The position numbers were made by a program, and so were the translations under genes. DNA of 45,651 nt from Tepidibacillus fermentans (GTDB lineage: Bacteria; Bacillota; Bacilli; Tepidibacillales; Tepidibacillaceae), in NCBI RefSeq assembly GCF_004342885.1, contig NZ_SMAB01000019.1:1-45651 (forward strand), given 5' to 3'. Shown piece by piece: positions 29,743-39,355 of this stretch; position 1 is the first letter of the stretch, and each line of letters begins with the position of its first letter. Below the pieces are notes generated by a model. The model did no database searches, had not been told where the DNA came from, and worked only from the letters and a program-made list of their open reading frames with translations.

Positions 29743-30408
29743 ATGGATTTTTTCGTGGAATTTTCGCCAATAACGATTCAACCTCAGGAGATTGAGTTAA
29801 AAAGTTTTGAAATGATAGAAGAAGAAATCGGTAATCATTCTTTTTCCGAAGAACAATTTCCAATTGTCAAAAGAGTGATTCATACGACCGCGGATTTTGA
29901 ATTAGGGAGAAGTTTACGATTTCATCCAGAAGCAGTGAAAGCGGGTATCTTCGCAATTCGCCAAGGAAAAAAAATTGTGACGGATGTGGAAATGGTAAAG
30001 GCTGGAATCCATCAATCTCGCATCACACATTTTGGTGGACAAATCATTTGTCATATACGGGATGAGGATATCGTCAAGGAAGCGAAAGAACAAAACATAA
30101 CTCGTTCGATTCTTGCCATGCAAAAGGCAACAAGCCAAATCGAGGGGGGTATTTTTGCTATCGGAAATGCACCAACAGCACTTTTAGAACTGATTCGGCT
30201 GGTAAAATTGGGAAAAGCAAAGCCCGATCTCATCATCGGTGTTCCTGTTGGCTTTGTCTCTGCAAAAGAAGCAAAAGAAGAATTACAGAAATTAGATGTT
30301 CCGTATATTACCAATCAAGGAAGAAAAGGTGGAAGCCCAGTGGCTGCAGCAATTGTGAATGCTCTCTCACTGATGGCTCAACAAGTGAATCGGGATGAAA
30401 ATGAGTAA
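29743..30408 (+). CDS. cbiC: Cobalt-precorrin-8X methylmutase
   Basis: A 221-aa enzyme that moves a methyl group from C11 to C12 to give cobyrinic acid. Motifs are KRVIHTTADFE (the catalytic His), AIRQGKKIVTDVEMV, AIGNAPTALLEL and the C-terminal GRKGGSPVAAAIVNAL. ATG 29743 follows GGTGAGGG. The upstream frame to 29707 lacks a ribosome site. It overlaps cbiD by 14 bases. Confidence 0.93.
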   Translation: MDFFVEFSPITIQPQEIELKSFEMIEEEIGNHSFSEEQFPIVKRVIHTTADFELGRSLRFHPEAVKAGIFAIRQGKKIVTDVEMVKAGIHQSRITHFGGQIICHIRDEDIVKEAKEQNITRSILAMQKATSQIEGGIFAIGNAPTALLELIRLVKLGKAKPDLIIGVPVGFVSAKEAKEELQKLDVPYITNQGRKGGSPVAAAIVNALSLMAQQVNRDENE

Positions 30409-31516
30409 GAAAAAAGGATTACGAAGCGGATATACAACAGGAGCCTGTGCAACTGCCGCAACAAAAGCAGCTCTACTTATGTTAATTGAGCAGAGCCAGA
30501 TTTATGATATCGAAATCCAGTTGCCGATTGGTGAGAGGGTTAGATTTCCCATTCAAAACTCTACGTATAGCCTAACCACAGCAACGGCAGGTGTGATCAA
30601 AGATGCAGGCGATGATCCCGATGTCACTCACGGAGCGTTGATTCTGTCAACCGTTTCATGGCTTGATGAAGAAAGGATTGAGATAGACGGTGGAAAAGGG
30701 GTTGGTCGAGTAACCAAACCTGGATTACCAGTCCCTATTGGCGAAGCAGCAATCAATCCTGTTCCAAGACGCATGATCGAAAAAGAAGTAAAACAGCTTT
30801 TAGAATTCTATCAACTTACAAAAGGTGTAAAAGTGGTCATTTCGGTACCCAATGGTGAAGAGTTAGCGAAAAAGACATTAAATCCTAGATTGGGGATTAT
30901 TGGTGGGATTTCCATTTTAGGATCAAGAGGTACGGTGATCCCTTACTCTCATGATGCTTACCAGGCAAGTATTGTTCAAGCGATTCGTGTTGCCAGAATC
31001 AATGGGATCGACCATTTTATTTTAACGACTGGGAGTACAAGTGAAAAGATTGCGCAGAACATCTTTAAGGAAAAAGAGGAAATGGCTTTTATCCAAATGG
31101 GCGAATTTGTTGGCTTTGCTTTAAAACACGCGAAAAGACTAGGAGCAAAAAAGGTAACCATCTTAGGGATGATTGGAAAACTATCCAAGGTTGCGCAAGG
31201 GAAGATGATGGTTCATTCAAAAGAGTCGAGTATTGATTTTCAATTTCTAGCTAATATTGCAAACCGGCTTTACATTTCCAATTCAGTTCAAGAAAAAATT
31301 AAACAAGCCAATACGGCTGCATGGGTTGAGAAAATCATCATCGAAGAAAATAGACCATCTTATTTTGCAGAAATTTGCCGTTTGGTCGCTTTAGAGAGTC
31401 TTTCTTATATTCAGGGAGGATTGATCCTAGAGGTCATTCTTGTTTCAAAATTGGGAAGAGTTCTTGGGAGGGTGGAGATGGATGATTGGAAAAATAAAGA
31501 TCATTGGCATCGGTAA
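30395..31516 (+). CDS. cbiD: Cobalt-precorrin-5B C1-methyltransferase
   Basis: A 373-aa SAM-dependent enzyme that methylates C1 in the anaerobic pathway. The N-terminus LRSGYTTGACATAATKAAL is diagnostic. VIKDAGDDPDVTHGA, GGKGVGRVTKPGLP, INPVPRRMI and LGIIGGISILGSRGTV follow. ATG 30395 (or 30401) lies inside the end of cbiC, so translation is coupled. The 3' end overlaps cbiE/T by 35 bases. Confidence 0.94.
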   Translation: MKMSKKKGLRSGYTTGACATAATKAALLMLIEQSQIYDIEIQLPIGERVRFPIQNSTYSLTTATAGVIKDAGDDPDVTHGALILSTVSWLDEERIEIDGGKGVGRVTKPGLPVPIGEAAINPVPRRMIEKEVKQLLEFYQLTKGVKVVISVPNGEELAKKTLNPRLGIIGGISILGSRGTVIPYSHDAYQASIVQAIRVARINGIDHFILTTGSTSEKIAQNIFKEKEEMAFIQMGEFVGFALKHAKRLGAKKVTILGMIGKLSKVAQGKMMVHSKESSIDFQFLANIANRLYISNSVQEKIKQANTAAWVEKIIIEENRPSYFAEICRLVALESLSYIQGGLILEVILVSKLGRVLGRVEMDDWKNKDHWHR

Positions 31517-32711
31517 CGATGTAGAAAATGGGATTTCCCCTCACTATCGAAAATGGATCGATGAAGCAGATATTTTAGTCGGCGGGGAAAGACACCTTTC
31601 CTATTTTCCTCATTTTCAAAAAGAAAAATGGGTCTTAAAAGGAGATCTTCCATTTATCCTACACCGTTTAAAGGAGGAAGCAATCAACAAAAAGGTGGTT
31701 GTTCTTGCTTCAGGTGATCCACTTTTCTTTGGAATTGGCCGTTTGTTTCTTGACATCGTAGGAAGTGAAAATCTATCCATCTATCCCCACCTTAGTTCAC
31801 TTCAATTAGCATTTGCTAGGTTGGGAGATACTTGGCAGGACACTTATATAGAAAGTTTACATGGACGGGCACTAACAGGTCTAGCCCAAAGAATCGATGG
31901 AAAAGCAAAGATTGCTCTGTTAACCGATACTGTTCATTCTCCGACAGCGATTGCTAAGTATCTACTAAACTATGGATTTGATGAGTATGAAATGTTTATT
32001 GGTGAATATCTTGGTGGAAGAAATGAAAGGGTTTATCTATTATCTCTAGAAGAAGCGGCTGTTCAAACATTCGCACCGTTAAATATCGTCATATTGCGAA
32101 GACGAAAAGAAATTCCAGCCGTTCAAAGTTGGAATTTGGGAATCGAAGACGAAGAATTTTATCAAAAAAAGCCTAAAAAAGGATTAATAACCAAAAAAGA
32201 GATACGGGTATTAAGTTTAGTAGAAATGAAATTAAGATCAGGAGATATTCTCTGGGATATTGGAGCTGGTTCAGGTTCTGTTTCCATTGAAGCATCCAAA
32301 TATCAGCCAGATGCTAAAGTTTATGCGATTGAAAAAGACATTGAGAATATAGATTTTATTAGAAAAAATATGAAGAAGTTTCGTACGGATTTTACAGTTA
32401 TCCATGGAGAAGCCCCAGATTGTTTAAACGATCTTCCCGATCCAGATGTGATTTTTGTCGGAGGGAGCAATGGGAGGTTAGAAGAAATCCTTCAGCTAGG
32501 CTGTCATCGGCTGAAGCAAAACGGAAGGGTGATCGTGAACGCCATAACGATGGAAACGTTGATGGATACTTTGCATTTTTTTGAAAATAAGGGATGTTCA
32601 CCGAAAATTACACTTGTGCAGATTGCCCGAAGTAAGCCGATTGTCAATAAAACAGGATTTGAGAGTTTAAATCCAATTTATATTGTTACAGCAACGAATT
32701 CAAAAGGGTGA
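31482..32711 (+). CDS. cbiET: Fused cobalt-precorrin-7 C5-methyltransferase / C15-methyltransferase-decarboxylase
   Basis: A 409-aa two-domain methylase equivalent to CobL. The N-terminal CbiE half (about 1-205) has KIIGIGNDV, ILVGGERHLSYF and LASGDPLFFGIG. The CbiT half (about 215-400) has the SAM-binding DIGAGSGSVSIEA and EKDIENIDF. Together they methylate C5 and C15 and decarboxylate the acetate on C12. ATG 31482 follows GAGGGTGGAG closely and lies within the end of cbiD. Confidence 0.92.
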   Translation: MIGKIKIIGIGNDVENGISPHYRKWIDEADILVGGERHLSYFPHFQKEKWVLKGDLPFILHRLKEEAINKKVVVLASGDPLFFGIGRLFLDIVGSENLSIYPHLSSLQLAFARLGDTWQDTYIESLHGRALTGLAQRIDGKAKIALLTDTVHSPTAIAKYLLNYGFDEYEMFIGEYLGGRNERVYLLSLEEAAVQTFAPLNIVILRRRKEIPAVQSWNLGIEDEEFYQKKPKKGLITKKEIRVLSLVEMKLRSGDILWDIGAGSGSVSIEASKYQPDAKVYAIEKDIENIDFIRKNMKKFRTDFTVIHGEAPDCLNDLPDPDVIFVGGSNGRLEEILQLGCHRLKQNGRVIVNAITMETLMDTLHFFENKGCSPKITLVQIARSKPIVNKTGFESLNPIYIVTATNSKG

Positions 32712-32727
32712 AGAGAGGAAGAAGCGG

Positions 32728-33447
32728 ATGGAAGAACATAAAATCGGACAATTTTTTGGTATTGGCCTTGGCCCTGGCGATCCCGAACTTCTCACATTAA
32801 AAGCATTACGGGTGATCAAAAATTCACCGGTGATTGCTTTTCCAATAAAGGCGGTAAATGAGGCGAGTTATGCTTTGTCGATTGTAAGTGATTTTATTGA
32901 CATGGAAAGGCAGCAATTGCTTCCTTTACTTTTCCCGATGACCAAGAATAAAGAAATCATCAAACAGCAATGGAAAGAAGCAACAGAAGCAGTATTTCGC
33001 TACTTACAACAGGGAAAGGATGTTGCTTTTCTTACAGAAGGAGACCCTTTATTTTATAGTACATTTATTCATCTTCGCCAATATATGGGACTCCTTCATC
33101 CAGAGGTTGCCGTCCAATCGATTCCGGGAATTTCTTCAATTTTTGGTGCCGCGGCTTCATTACATTTACCATTAGCTGATGGCGATGCACAGGTCGGAAT
33201 TATTCCAGCTACGAGAAATAAAGATCACATGAAAAAAGCAATTGAACAACATGAGACGATTATTTTCTTAAAAATAGCAAAAGTCCTTGATTTATTAGTC
33301 GATGTTTTAATCGAAACCAATACCTTAGAAAAGGCTGCAATAGTCACAAAAGCAACTTCAAACGAAGAAATCATCTACAAAAACGTATTAGATTTAAAAG
33401 GAAAAGAGTTACCCTATTTGTCATTAATGGTGGTGAAGAGAACATGA
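32728..33447 (+). CDS. cbiL: Cobalt-precorrin-2 C20-methyltransferase
   Basis: A 239-aa corrin methylase (CbiL/CobI) acting just after cobalt insertion. Motifs are GIGLGPGDPELLTLKAL, FLTEGDPLFYSTF and SIPGISSIFGAAA. ATG 32728 with AGAGGAAG upstream is preferred to the frame start at 32683. The stop overlaps the cbiF start (ATGA). Confidence 0.92.
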   Translation: MEEHKIGQFFGIGLGPGDPELLTLKALRVIKNSPVIAFPIKAVNEASYALSIVSDFIDMERQQLLPLLFPMTKNKEIIKQQWKEATEAVFRYLQQGKDVAFLTEGDPLFYSTFIHLRQYMGLLHPEVAVQSIPGISSIFGAAASLHLPLADGDAQVGIIPATRNKDHMKKAIEQHETIIFLKIAKVLDLLVDVLIETNTLEKAAIVTKATSNEEIIYKNVLDLKGKELPYLSLMVVKRT

Positions 33448-34223
33448 TGAAAGAAAATAAGGCTTATTTCGTTGGAGCAGGACCTGGAGACCCTGATCTC
33501 ATTACAGTAAAAGGGTTAAAACTACTGCAACAAGCAGATGTGATTCTTTATACCGATTCTTTAATCCATCCTTCTTTATTAGATAGGGTAAAAAAAGGAG
33601 CAAAAACGATTAAAACATCAGGGCTCACCTTGGAACAACAAATAGAGATGATCGTTGAAGAAATTCAAAAAGGAAGTCTTGTTGTACGCTTACATACTGG
33701 AGATCCTTCAATTTTTAGTACGACATCGGAACAAATGAGACGATTGCAAAGGGAAGGTATTGATTATGAGATCATCCCTGGTGTAAGCTCCGTTTTTGCG
33801 GCTGCTGCACAAATCAAGGCGGAGCTTACCATTCCAGAACTAACTCAAACTTTAATCATTACAAGAATAGAAGGAAGAACCCCTGTACCAGAAAAGGAGA
33901 AATTAAGGGAATTAGCACGTCACCATAGTACTCTTGCATTATTTCTAAGTTCATCATTTATTGGAAAAGTCGTAGAGGAATTAAGATTCGCTGGATGGGC
34001 AGAAGATACACCGATTGTGGTTGTATATCGTGCGACTTGGGAAGATCAAAAAATTATCCAAAGTACATTGGCAAAAGTGGTAGAGGAATTGAAGAAAGAG
34101 AATATTCACTCCCATGCGATGATTTTGGCCGGCAACGTTTTTCAAAATCATCTGGATATCGATAAAAATCGTTCCAAATTGTATGATGGGCGATTTAGCC
34201 ATGGATATCGAAAAGGGGAGTAA
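33444..34223 (+). CDS. cbiF: Cobalt-precorrin-4 C11-methyltransferase
   Basis: A 259-aa SAM-dependent methylase (CbiF/CobM). Motifs are YFVGAGPGDPDLITVKG, YTDSLI, RLHTGDPSIFST and IIPGVSSVFAAAA. It overlaps the end of cbiL by four bases and is followed at once by cbiG. Confidence 0.93.
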   Translation: MMKENKAYFVGAGPGDPDLITVKGLKLLQQADVILYTDSLIHPSLLDRVKKGAKTIKTSGLTLEQQIEMIVEEIQKGSLVVRLHTGDPSIFSTTSEQMRRLQREGIDYEIIPGVSSVFAAAAQIKAELTIPELTQTLIITRIEGRTPVPEKEKLRELARHHSTLALFLSSSFIGKVVEELRFAGWAEDTPIVVVYRATWEDQKIIQSTLAKVVEELKKENIHSHAMILAGNVFQNHLDIDKNRSKLYDGRFSHGYRKGE

Positions 34224-35327
34224 ATGGTGAAAAAAGCATATGCGATTGTGGCAATTACAAAAAAAGGAGTAAGTCAAGCACGATTTCTGCATGAGCGACT
34301 ACCTGATAGTGATCTCTATTATCCAAAAAAATGGGTTTTCGGAGATGAAGAAGAAAAGGATATTTATGTGATTGATGGTAGTATGGCAACGCTCTTATCT
34401 TCCTTATTTTTATCCTATCGAGGATTGATCTTATTTATGGCACTTGGTGCTGTTGTGCGAATAATTGCTCCACTTATCAAGGACAAAAGGACAGATCCGG
34501 CAGTTGTTGTCTTAGATGACAATGGCCGGTATGCCATTAGTGTCTTGTCTGGACACTTAGGAGGGGCTAACCATTTAGCCAATCAAGTAGCCAATTTAAT
34601 GGGGGCGATTCCAGTTATTACGACATCGTCTGATGTCAACCAAAAATTAGCTGTTGATTTGCTAGGAGTTCAATATGGTTGGCAGCTGGATTCCGTTCAA
34701 CATGTTACAGCGGTAAGTGCAGCGGTTGTGAATGACGAAAAAATTGCGATCATTCAAGAAGTTGGAGAAAGGGATTGGTGGCCTTCTTCGATTCCTCGTT
34801 CTGAACAATTTACGTTTTATTCTTCGATATCAAGTGAAAGTAGAATCAAGGAAGATTATCAAGGGGCAATTGTCATTACCGATCGATTGCTTCATCAACA
34901 AGAATGGAATGATCTCCCTGAGAAGACCATTCTCTACCGTCCGAAAACATTAGTGGTTGGAATCGGATGTAATCGTGGTACATCAGCATCGGAAATCGAG
35001 TCTGTGATCTTTTCTACGTTAGAAGAGGAAGGGTTATCCTGGAAGAGTATTGACCATCTCGCAACCATTGATTTAAAAAGGGATGAATTAGGATTATTAG
35101 AGATTCATCAAAAGTACCAATGGCCAATCGTTTTTTATACTAAAGATGAATTAAATCAGGTATCCATTCAACATCCTTCAGAAACGGTTTATCGTCATAT
35201 AGGGGTTTATGGGGTGAGTGAACCTGCTGCTTGTTTATCTGCTAGAACAAATCAACTTCTATTGCAAAAGAAAAAAGCAGGGAACGTTACGATTTCCATT
35301 GGTAGATTAGAAAAAGGAGTGAATTGA
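34224..35327 (+). CDS. cbiG: Cobalt-precorrin-5A hydrolase
   Basis: A 367-aa enzyme that opens the delta-lactone and releases the C2 unit as acetaldehyde, specific to the anaerobic route. The middle region has LILFMALGAVVRIIAPLI and VLSGHLGGANHLANQVA. The C-terminal CbiG domain begins VVGIGCNRGTSASEIE (about 244). GGGGAG precedes the ATG, which directly follows the cbiF stop. The stop overlaps cbiA. Confidence 0.92.
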   Translation: MVKKAYAIVAITKKGVSQARFLHERLPDSDLYYPKKWVFGDEEEKDIYVIDGSMATLLSSLFLSYRGLILFMALGAVVRIIAPLIKDKRTDPAVVVLDDNGRYAISVLSGHLGGANHLANQVANLMGAIPVITTSSDVNQKLAVDLLGVQYGWQLDSVQHVTAVSAAVVNDEKIAIIQEVGERDWWPSSIPRSEQFTFYSSISSESRIKEDYQGAIVITDRLLHQQEWNDLPEKTILYRPKTLVVGIGCNRGTSASEIESVIFSTLEEEGLSWKSIDHLATIDLKRDELGLLEIHQKYQWPIVFYTKDELNQVSIQHPSETVYRHIGVYGVSEPAACLSARTNQLLLQKKKAGNVTISIGRLEKGVN

Positions 35328-36727
35328 TGAAAACACAGATTCCAAGAGTTGTTATTGCTGGGACAGGAAGTGGAGTAGGGAAAACGACGTTAACGATTGG
35401 TATAATGGCTGCTCTAGTAAAAAGAGGAATCACTGTTCAAGGGTTTAAAGTAGGACCCGATTATATTGATCCTACATATCACACTGCAGTGACAAAAAGG
35501 GAGTCAAGGAATCTTGATACTTGGATGGTTGATTCAGAAATCATGAAGGAAATCTTTATCCGTGGCTCACTTGGTGCAGATCTTGCAGTAATTGAGGGTG
35601 TGATGGGATTTTATGATGGCAAAGACCCTCTAAGCGACAGAGGAAGTACTGCGGAAATAAGCCGATTATTAAACGCTCCAGTCGTTTTGGTTATTAATGC
35701 AGAGGGAGTAGCCCGAAGTGCAGCAGCGATGGTTCTTGGGTTTCAGCAAATGGATCCCCGTATTCATCTTGCTGGTGTAATTGTCAATCAAGTGGGAGGG
35801 TTTCGACATTATGAATTGGTCAAAAAAGCGATCGAAGATATGACAGGAATTCCAGTGATTGGTTATTTAAATAAAAACCAAATCATGAGTATACCGGAAA
35901 GACATCTAGGACTTGTTCCAGCAATTGAACGAGGGGAACTTAATCCATTATTTCAGCAATTAGCCGAATTGATAGAAGAGCACATTGATCTCAATCAATT
36001 CGTACAGATTGCCAAAAAAGCAGAAGAAGTAGTCGTCAATCACCCCTCTATCTTTCAGCCATTTTCTGAGCGATGTTATCCTGTAACAATAGCTGTGGCA
36101 AAAGATCAAGCATTTCATTTCTATTATCCTGAGAATTTAGAGCTACTAGAACAGTATGGGGCAAGAATTCAATACTTTAGCCCCTTGGCTGGGGAAACCA
36201 TTCCAGTTGATGCAGATGGATTGTATATCGGAGGAGGATTTCCGGAAGAATTTGCTGCTCAATTAACCGCACAGAAAAAGGTAATCGCTGATTTTCGGGA
36301 AAAGATCAGTCAGGGAATGCCAACATTTGCCGAATGTGGTGGCTATATGTTCTTAACTGAGGCGATCGTTGATCACAATGGAAATTCGTATGAGATGGTC
36401 GGAATCATTCCTGCAAAAGTTCAAATGCAACAACGTTTAGCTGCATTAGGATATCGGGAAATCACTGCACTTACGCAACAAGTATTATTAAACAAAGGAG
36501 AGACAGCAAAAGGACACGAATTTCACTATTCTAGATTAATTCCAACGATTGAAAACTACCCATATGCGTATAAAGTAAAGGGATTAGGCGGAGAATTTTT
36601 CGATGGTTACCATCAGGAAAATCTAGTAGCTGGATATACACACTTCTACTTTCCTTCAAATCCAAATATGGTTATTCATTGGTTAGAAAAAGCAGTTGAA
36701 TATCAAAAAAAAGATAAATTCACTTGA
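35327..36727 (+). CDS. cbiA: Cobyrinate a,c-diamide synthase
   Basis: A 466-aa glutamine-dependent amidase (CbiA/CobB) that amidates the a and c acetates. The N-terminal ATPase domain starts VIAGTGSGVGKTTLTIGIM and has FKVGPDYIDPTYH and VIEGVMGFYDGK. The C-terminal glutamine amidotransferase domain has the nucleophilic Cys in AECGGYMFL (near 340) and a terminal His in YTHFYF. ATG 35327, seven bases after AAGGAG, overlaps the cbiG stop. Confidence 0.93.
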   Translation: MKTQIPRVVIAGTGSGVGKTTLTIGIMAALVKRGITVQGFKVGPDYIDPTYHTAVTKRESRNLDTWMVDSEIMKEIFIRGSLGADLAVIEGVMGFYDGKDPLSDRGSTAEISRLLNAPVVLVINAEGVARSAAAMVLGFQQMDPRIHLAGVIVNQVGGFRHYELVKKAIEDMTGIPVIGYLNKNQIMSIPERHLGLVPAIERGELNPLFQQLAELIEEHIDLNQFVQIAKKAEEVVVNHPSIFQPFSERCYPVTIAVAKDQAFHFYYPENLELLEQYGARIQYFSPLAGETIPVDADGLYIGGGFPEEFAAQLTAQKKVIADFREKISQGMPTFAECGGYMFLTEAIVDHNGNSYEMVGIIPAKVQMQQRLAALGYREITALTQQVLLNKGETAKGHEFHYSRLIPTIENYPYAYKVKGLGGEFFDGYHQENLVAGYTHFYFPSNPNMVIHWLEKAVEYQKKDKFT

Positions 36728-36744
36728 AGAAAGGAGAGAAATTG

Positions 36745-37287
36745 ATGAAAGAAACGAAAAAAGGCTTAACGATCATTTATACGGGAAACGGAAAAGGAAA
36801 AACGACAGCTGCAATTGGACTAGCCGTTCGTGCATTCGGTCAAGGTCTAAGGGTAGGCATCTTTCAATTTATTAAATCACCTGAAAGAGACTATGGTGAA
36901 AAAAAGACATTAGAGAAGTTAGGAATTGAGATCCACCAATTAGGAATTGGCTTTACTTGGACGAAAACAGCAGAAGAACATCGGCAGGCGTTAAAAAGAG
37001 GTTGGGAATTTGTAAAAGAGAAAGCAATGTCCGGCTCTTATGATCTGATTGTATTAGACGAGTTGAATAATGCTTTAGCAATCACTGATTTTCCCATTGA
37101 TGATGTTCTTCCATTACAAGAAGTGATTCAATTTCTTCAACAAAAACCGAAAGCGTTACATGTAGTGATTACAGGGCGAAATGCCAAACCTGAACTCATC
37201 AACCAAGCTGATCTTGTTTCTGAGATTCAAGAAGTAAAACATTACTATAATGAAGGAATTCCAGCAATCCAAGGGATTGAATATTGA
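36745..37287 (+). CDS. cobO: Corrinoid adenosyltransferase (CobO/BtuR type)
   Basis: A 180-aa ATP:cob(I)alamin adenosyltransferase. The unusual P-loop YTGNGKGKTTAAIGLAVRA near the N-terminus, FQFIKSP and VLDELNNAL identify the CobA/CobO/BtuR type. ATG 36745, behind AAAGGAGAG, is preferred to the frame start at 36724. It attaches the 5'-deoxyadenosyl ligand before the nucleotide loop is built. Confidence 0.92.
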   Translation: MKETKKGLTIIYTGNGKGKTTAAIGLAVRAFGQGLRVGIFQFIKSPERDYGEKKTLEKLGIEIHQLGIGFTWTKTAEEHRQALKRGWEFVKEKAMSGSYDLIVLDELNNALAITDFPIDDVLPLQEVIQFLQQKPKALHVVITGRNAKPELINQADLVSEIQEVKHYYNEGIPAIQGIEY

Positions 37288-37299
37288 GGAGGAAAGAAC

Positions 37300-38361
37300 A
37301 TGAATTGGCAAACGGCTATTGATCAGATTCAATTGTTAGATGTGAATGTGATGAAAGAAGCAGAGACTCGTTTAGATCAACTGACAAAACCACAGGGTAG
37401 TTTGGGAATGTTAGAAGATTTGGCCATTCAATTGGCAGGCATTTATCAGACGACTCGTTTCCATGTGGACCCGATTACAAGTTTTGTTTTTGTAGGGGAT
37501 CATGGAATAACAGAAGAGGGAGTTTCTGCTTTTCCTTCCGAAGTGACGACACAAATGGTTTATAATTTTCTTCATGGTGGAGCGGCGATCAATGTGTTAA
37601 CACGTCATCATGATGTGTTATTAAAAGTGGTCGATGTGGGAATGAAAGATTCGATCGATAATCCCCGCTTAATCCAGAAGAAAATTGGACAAGGTACTCG
37701 GAATTTCCTCAAAGAGAAAGCGATGACGCAACAGGAAGCAATAGAGGCGATCCAAGTGGGATTTGATTTAGGAGTGATGGAAGTAGAAAATGGTGCAAAA
37801 GGATTAGCAATTGGAGAAATGGGGATTGGAAATACCACATCGAGTGCAGCGATTGCTGCTTTATTACTACAAAGGTCTTTTGATGAAGTTGTAGGTCGGG
37901 GGACTGGTTTGAATTCGGAACAGTGGCAACATAAAAAAGAGATCATTCAACAAGCATTACAATTCCATAATCTACAGCCTAATGATCCTCTTGAGATTTT
38001 AGCTACGTTTGGTGGATATGAAATTGCAGCGATGACAGGGATGATTTTGGCTGCGGCTTATAAGCGAGTTCCCATTCTGCTCGATGGTTTTAATACGGGT
38101 GCTTCGGCATTGATTGCAGCAAAGATTGAACCAAAGAGTGTACTTTATATGATCGCTTCCCATCAATCTGAGGAGCCAGGACATCGACATATGCTACAAG
38201 CGTTGCAAATCTATCCATTATTACAATTGAACCTACGATTAGGGGAAGGAACAGGTGCAATCCTAGCTCTTCCAATACTTCGTTCTGCTCAGTCTCTCTT
38301 TCAGGAAATGGCTACCTTTGAAGAGGCAAACGTAGCAAATAAAATCGTTTCTCAAAACTAA
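37300..38361 (+). CDS. cobT: Nicotinate-nucleotide:dimethylbenzimidazole phosphoribosyltransferase
   Basis: A 353-aa enzyme that makes alpha-ribazole phosphate, the lower ligand. Family motifs are LTKPQGSLGMLEDLA, FVGDHGITEEGVSAFP, AIGEMGIGNTTSSAA and the catalytic Glu in LRLGEGTGAILA near the C-terminus. GAGGAGGAAAG precedes the ATG. No bluB-like gene for making the base lies in the window, so the base may be imported or made elsewhere. Confidence 0.95.
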   Translation: MNWQTAIDQIQLLDVNVMKEAETRLDQLTKPQGSLGMLEDLAIQLAGIYQTTRFHVDPITSFVFVGDHGITEEGVSAFPSEVTTQMVYNFLHGGAAINVLTRHHDVLLKVVDVGMKDSIDNPRLIQKKIGQGTRNFLKEKAMTQQEAIEAIQVGFDLGVMEVENGAKGLAIGEMGIGNTTSSAAIAALLLQRSFDEVVGRGTGLNSEQWQHKKEIIQQALQFHNLQPNDPLEILATFGGYEIAAMTGMILAAAYKRVPILLDGFNTGASALIAAKIEPKSVLYMIASHQSEEPGHRHMLQALQIYPLLQLNLRLGEGTGAILALPILRSAQSLFQEMATFEEANVANKIVSQN

Positions 38362-38377
38362 CGACAGAGGATAGAGT

Positions 38378-39343
38378 ATGGACCAATATCTTTATTGGCA
38401 AGTGATAACCGCATTTCTCATTGATTTGTGGATTGGTGATCCAAAGCAATTAACACATCCCGTGGTGTTGATTGGCAATGCCATTAGCCATATGGAAACA
38501 TTTTTACGAAGATTTACTTCCCATTTTTCAGAGCGGTTATTAGGGATTATTTTAGTCATTCTCATTGTTGGCAGTAGTTATGGATTGGTATGGCTCATTT
38601 TATTTGTAATGAATCAGGTTCATCTTTGGTTATCTTGGCTGGTTGGTGCTTGGATGATTTCAACCACCATTGCAACAAAAGGCTTAGCAGACGAGGGGAA
38701 GAAGCTGATCTCTTTATTAAAGGTAAAAGAACTAGAAGAAGCGAAAAAACAGGTTGGTTATATCGTTAGTCGGGATACTGATCATATGGATGAATCGGAA
38801 GTGATTCGGGCAACGGTTGAAACCATTGCGGAAAATATTGTGGATGCAGTGATCTCCCCATTATTTTATGCGATTTTAGGAGGACCTACATTGGCGATGG
38901 CGTATCGAGCGGCCAATACACTCGATTCGATGTGCGGGTATAAAAACGAACGTTATCGTGATTTTGGCTTTGCTTCTGCAAGATTTGATGATCTACTTAA
39001 TTATATCCCTGCAAGGATCACCGGTGTTCTCATCGTCTTCGCGGCTTGGTTCTTACAATTGGATGCGAAAAAGTCCCTTTCTATTTGGTTTCGAGATGCA
39101 CATTTACATCCTAGTCCGAACAGCGGAATACCGGAAGCATGTGTTGCAGGAGCTTTACATATACGCTTAGGAGGGGTCAATGTTTATTTTGGCCAACCAA
39201 AAAAAAGGGCGTATATGGGTGACAACCTTAGACCACTTCAGGTAGAGCATATTCAACAAACGATTCAGTTGTTATATGGTGCAAGTGGAATCTTCATTGG
39301 CTTGTATACCTTGATCTTTTGGTCGCTTTATTTTACCAATTAG
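38378..39343 (+). CDS. cbiB: Adenosylcobinamide-phosphate synthase
   Basis: A 321-aa membrane protein joining the aminopropanol phosphate arm to adenosylcobyric acid. Motifs are LIDLWIGDPKQLTHPVVLIG, VSRDTDHMDESEVIRATVET, YRAANTLDSMCGYKNERY and FLRDAH-like IWFRDAHLHPSPNSGIPEA. Several membrane helices. AGAGGAT precedes the ATG. Confidence 0.93.
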   Translation: MDQYLYWQVITAFLIDLWIGDPKQLTHPVVLIGNAISHMETFLRRFTSHFSERLLGIILVILIVGSSYGLVWLILFVMNQVHLWLSWLVGAWMISTTIATKGLADEGKKLISLLKVKELEEAKKQVGYIVSRDTDHMDESEVIRATVETIAENIVDAVISPLFYAILGGPTLAMAYRAANTLDSMCGYKNERYRDFGFASARFDDLLNYIPARITGVLIVFAAWFLQLDAKKSLSIWFRDAHLHPSPNSGIPEACVAGALHIRLGGVNVYFGQPKKRAYMGDNLRPLQVEHIQQTIQLLYGASGIFIGLYTLIFWSLYFTN

Positions 39344-39355
39344 GTTGGTGATGAT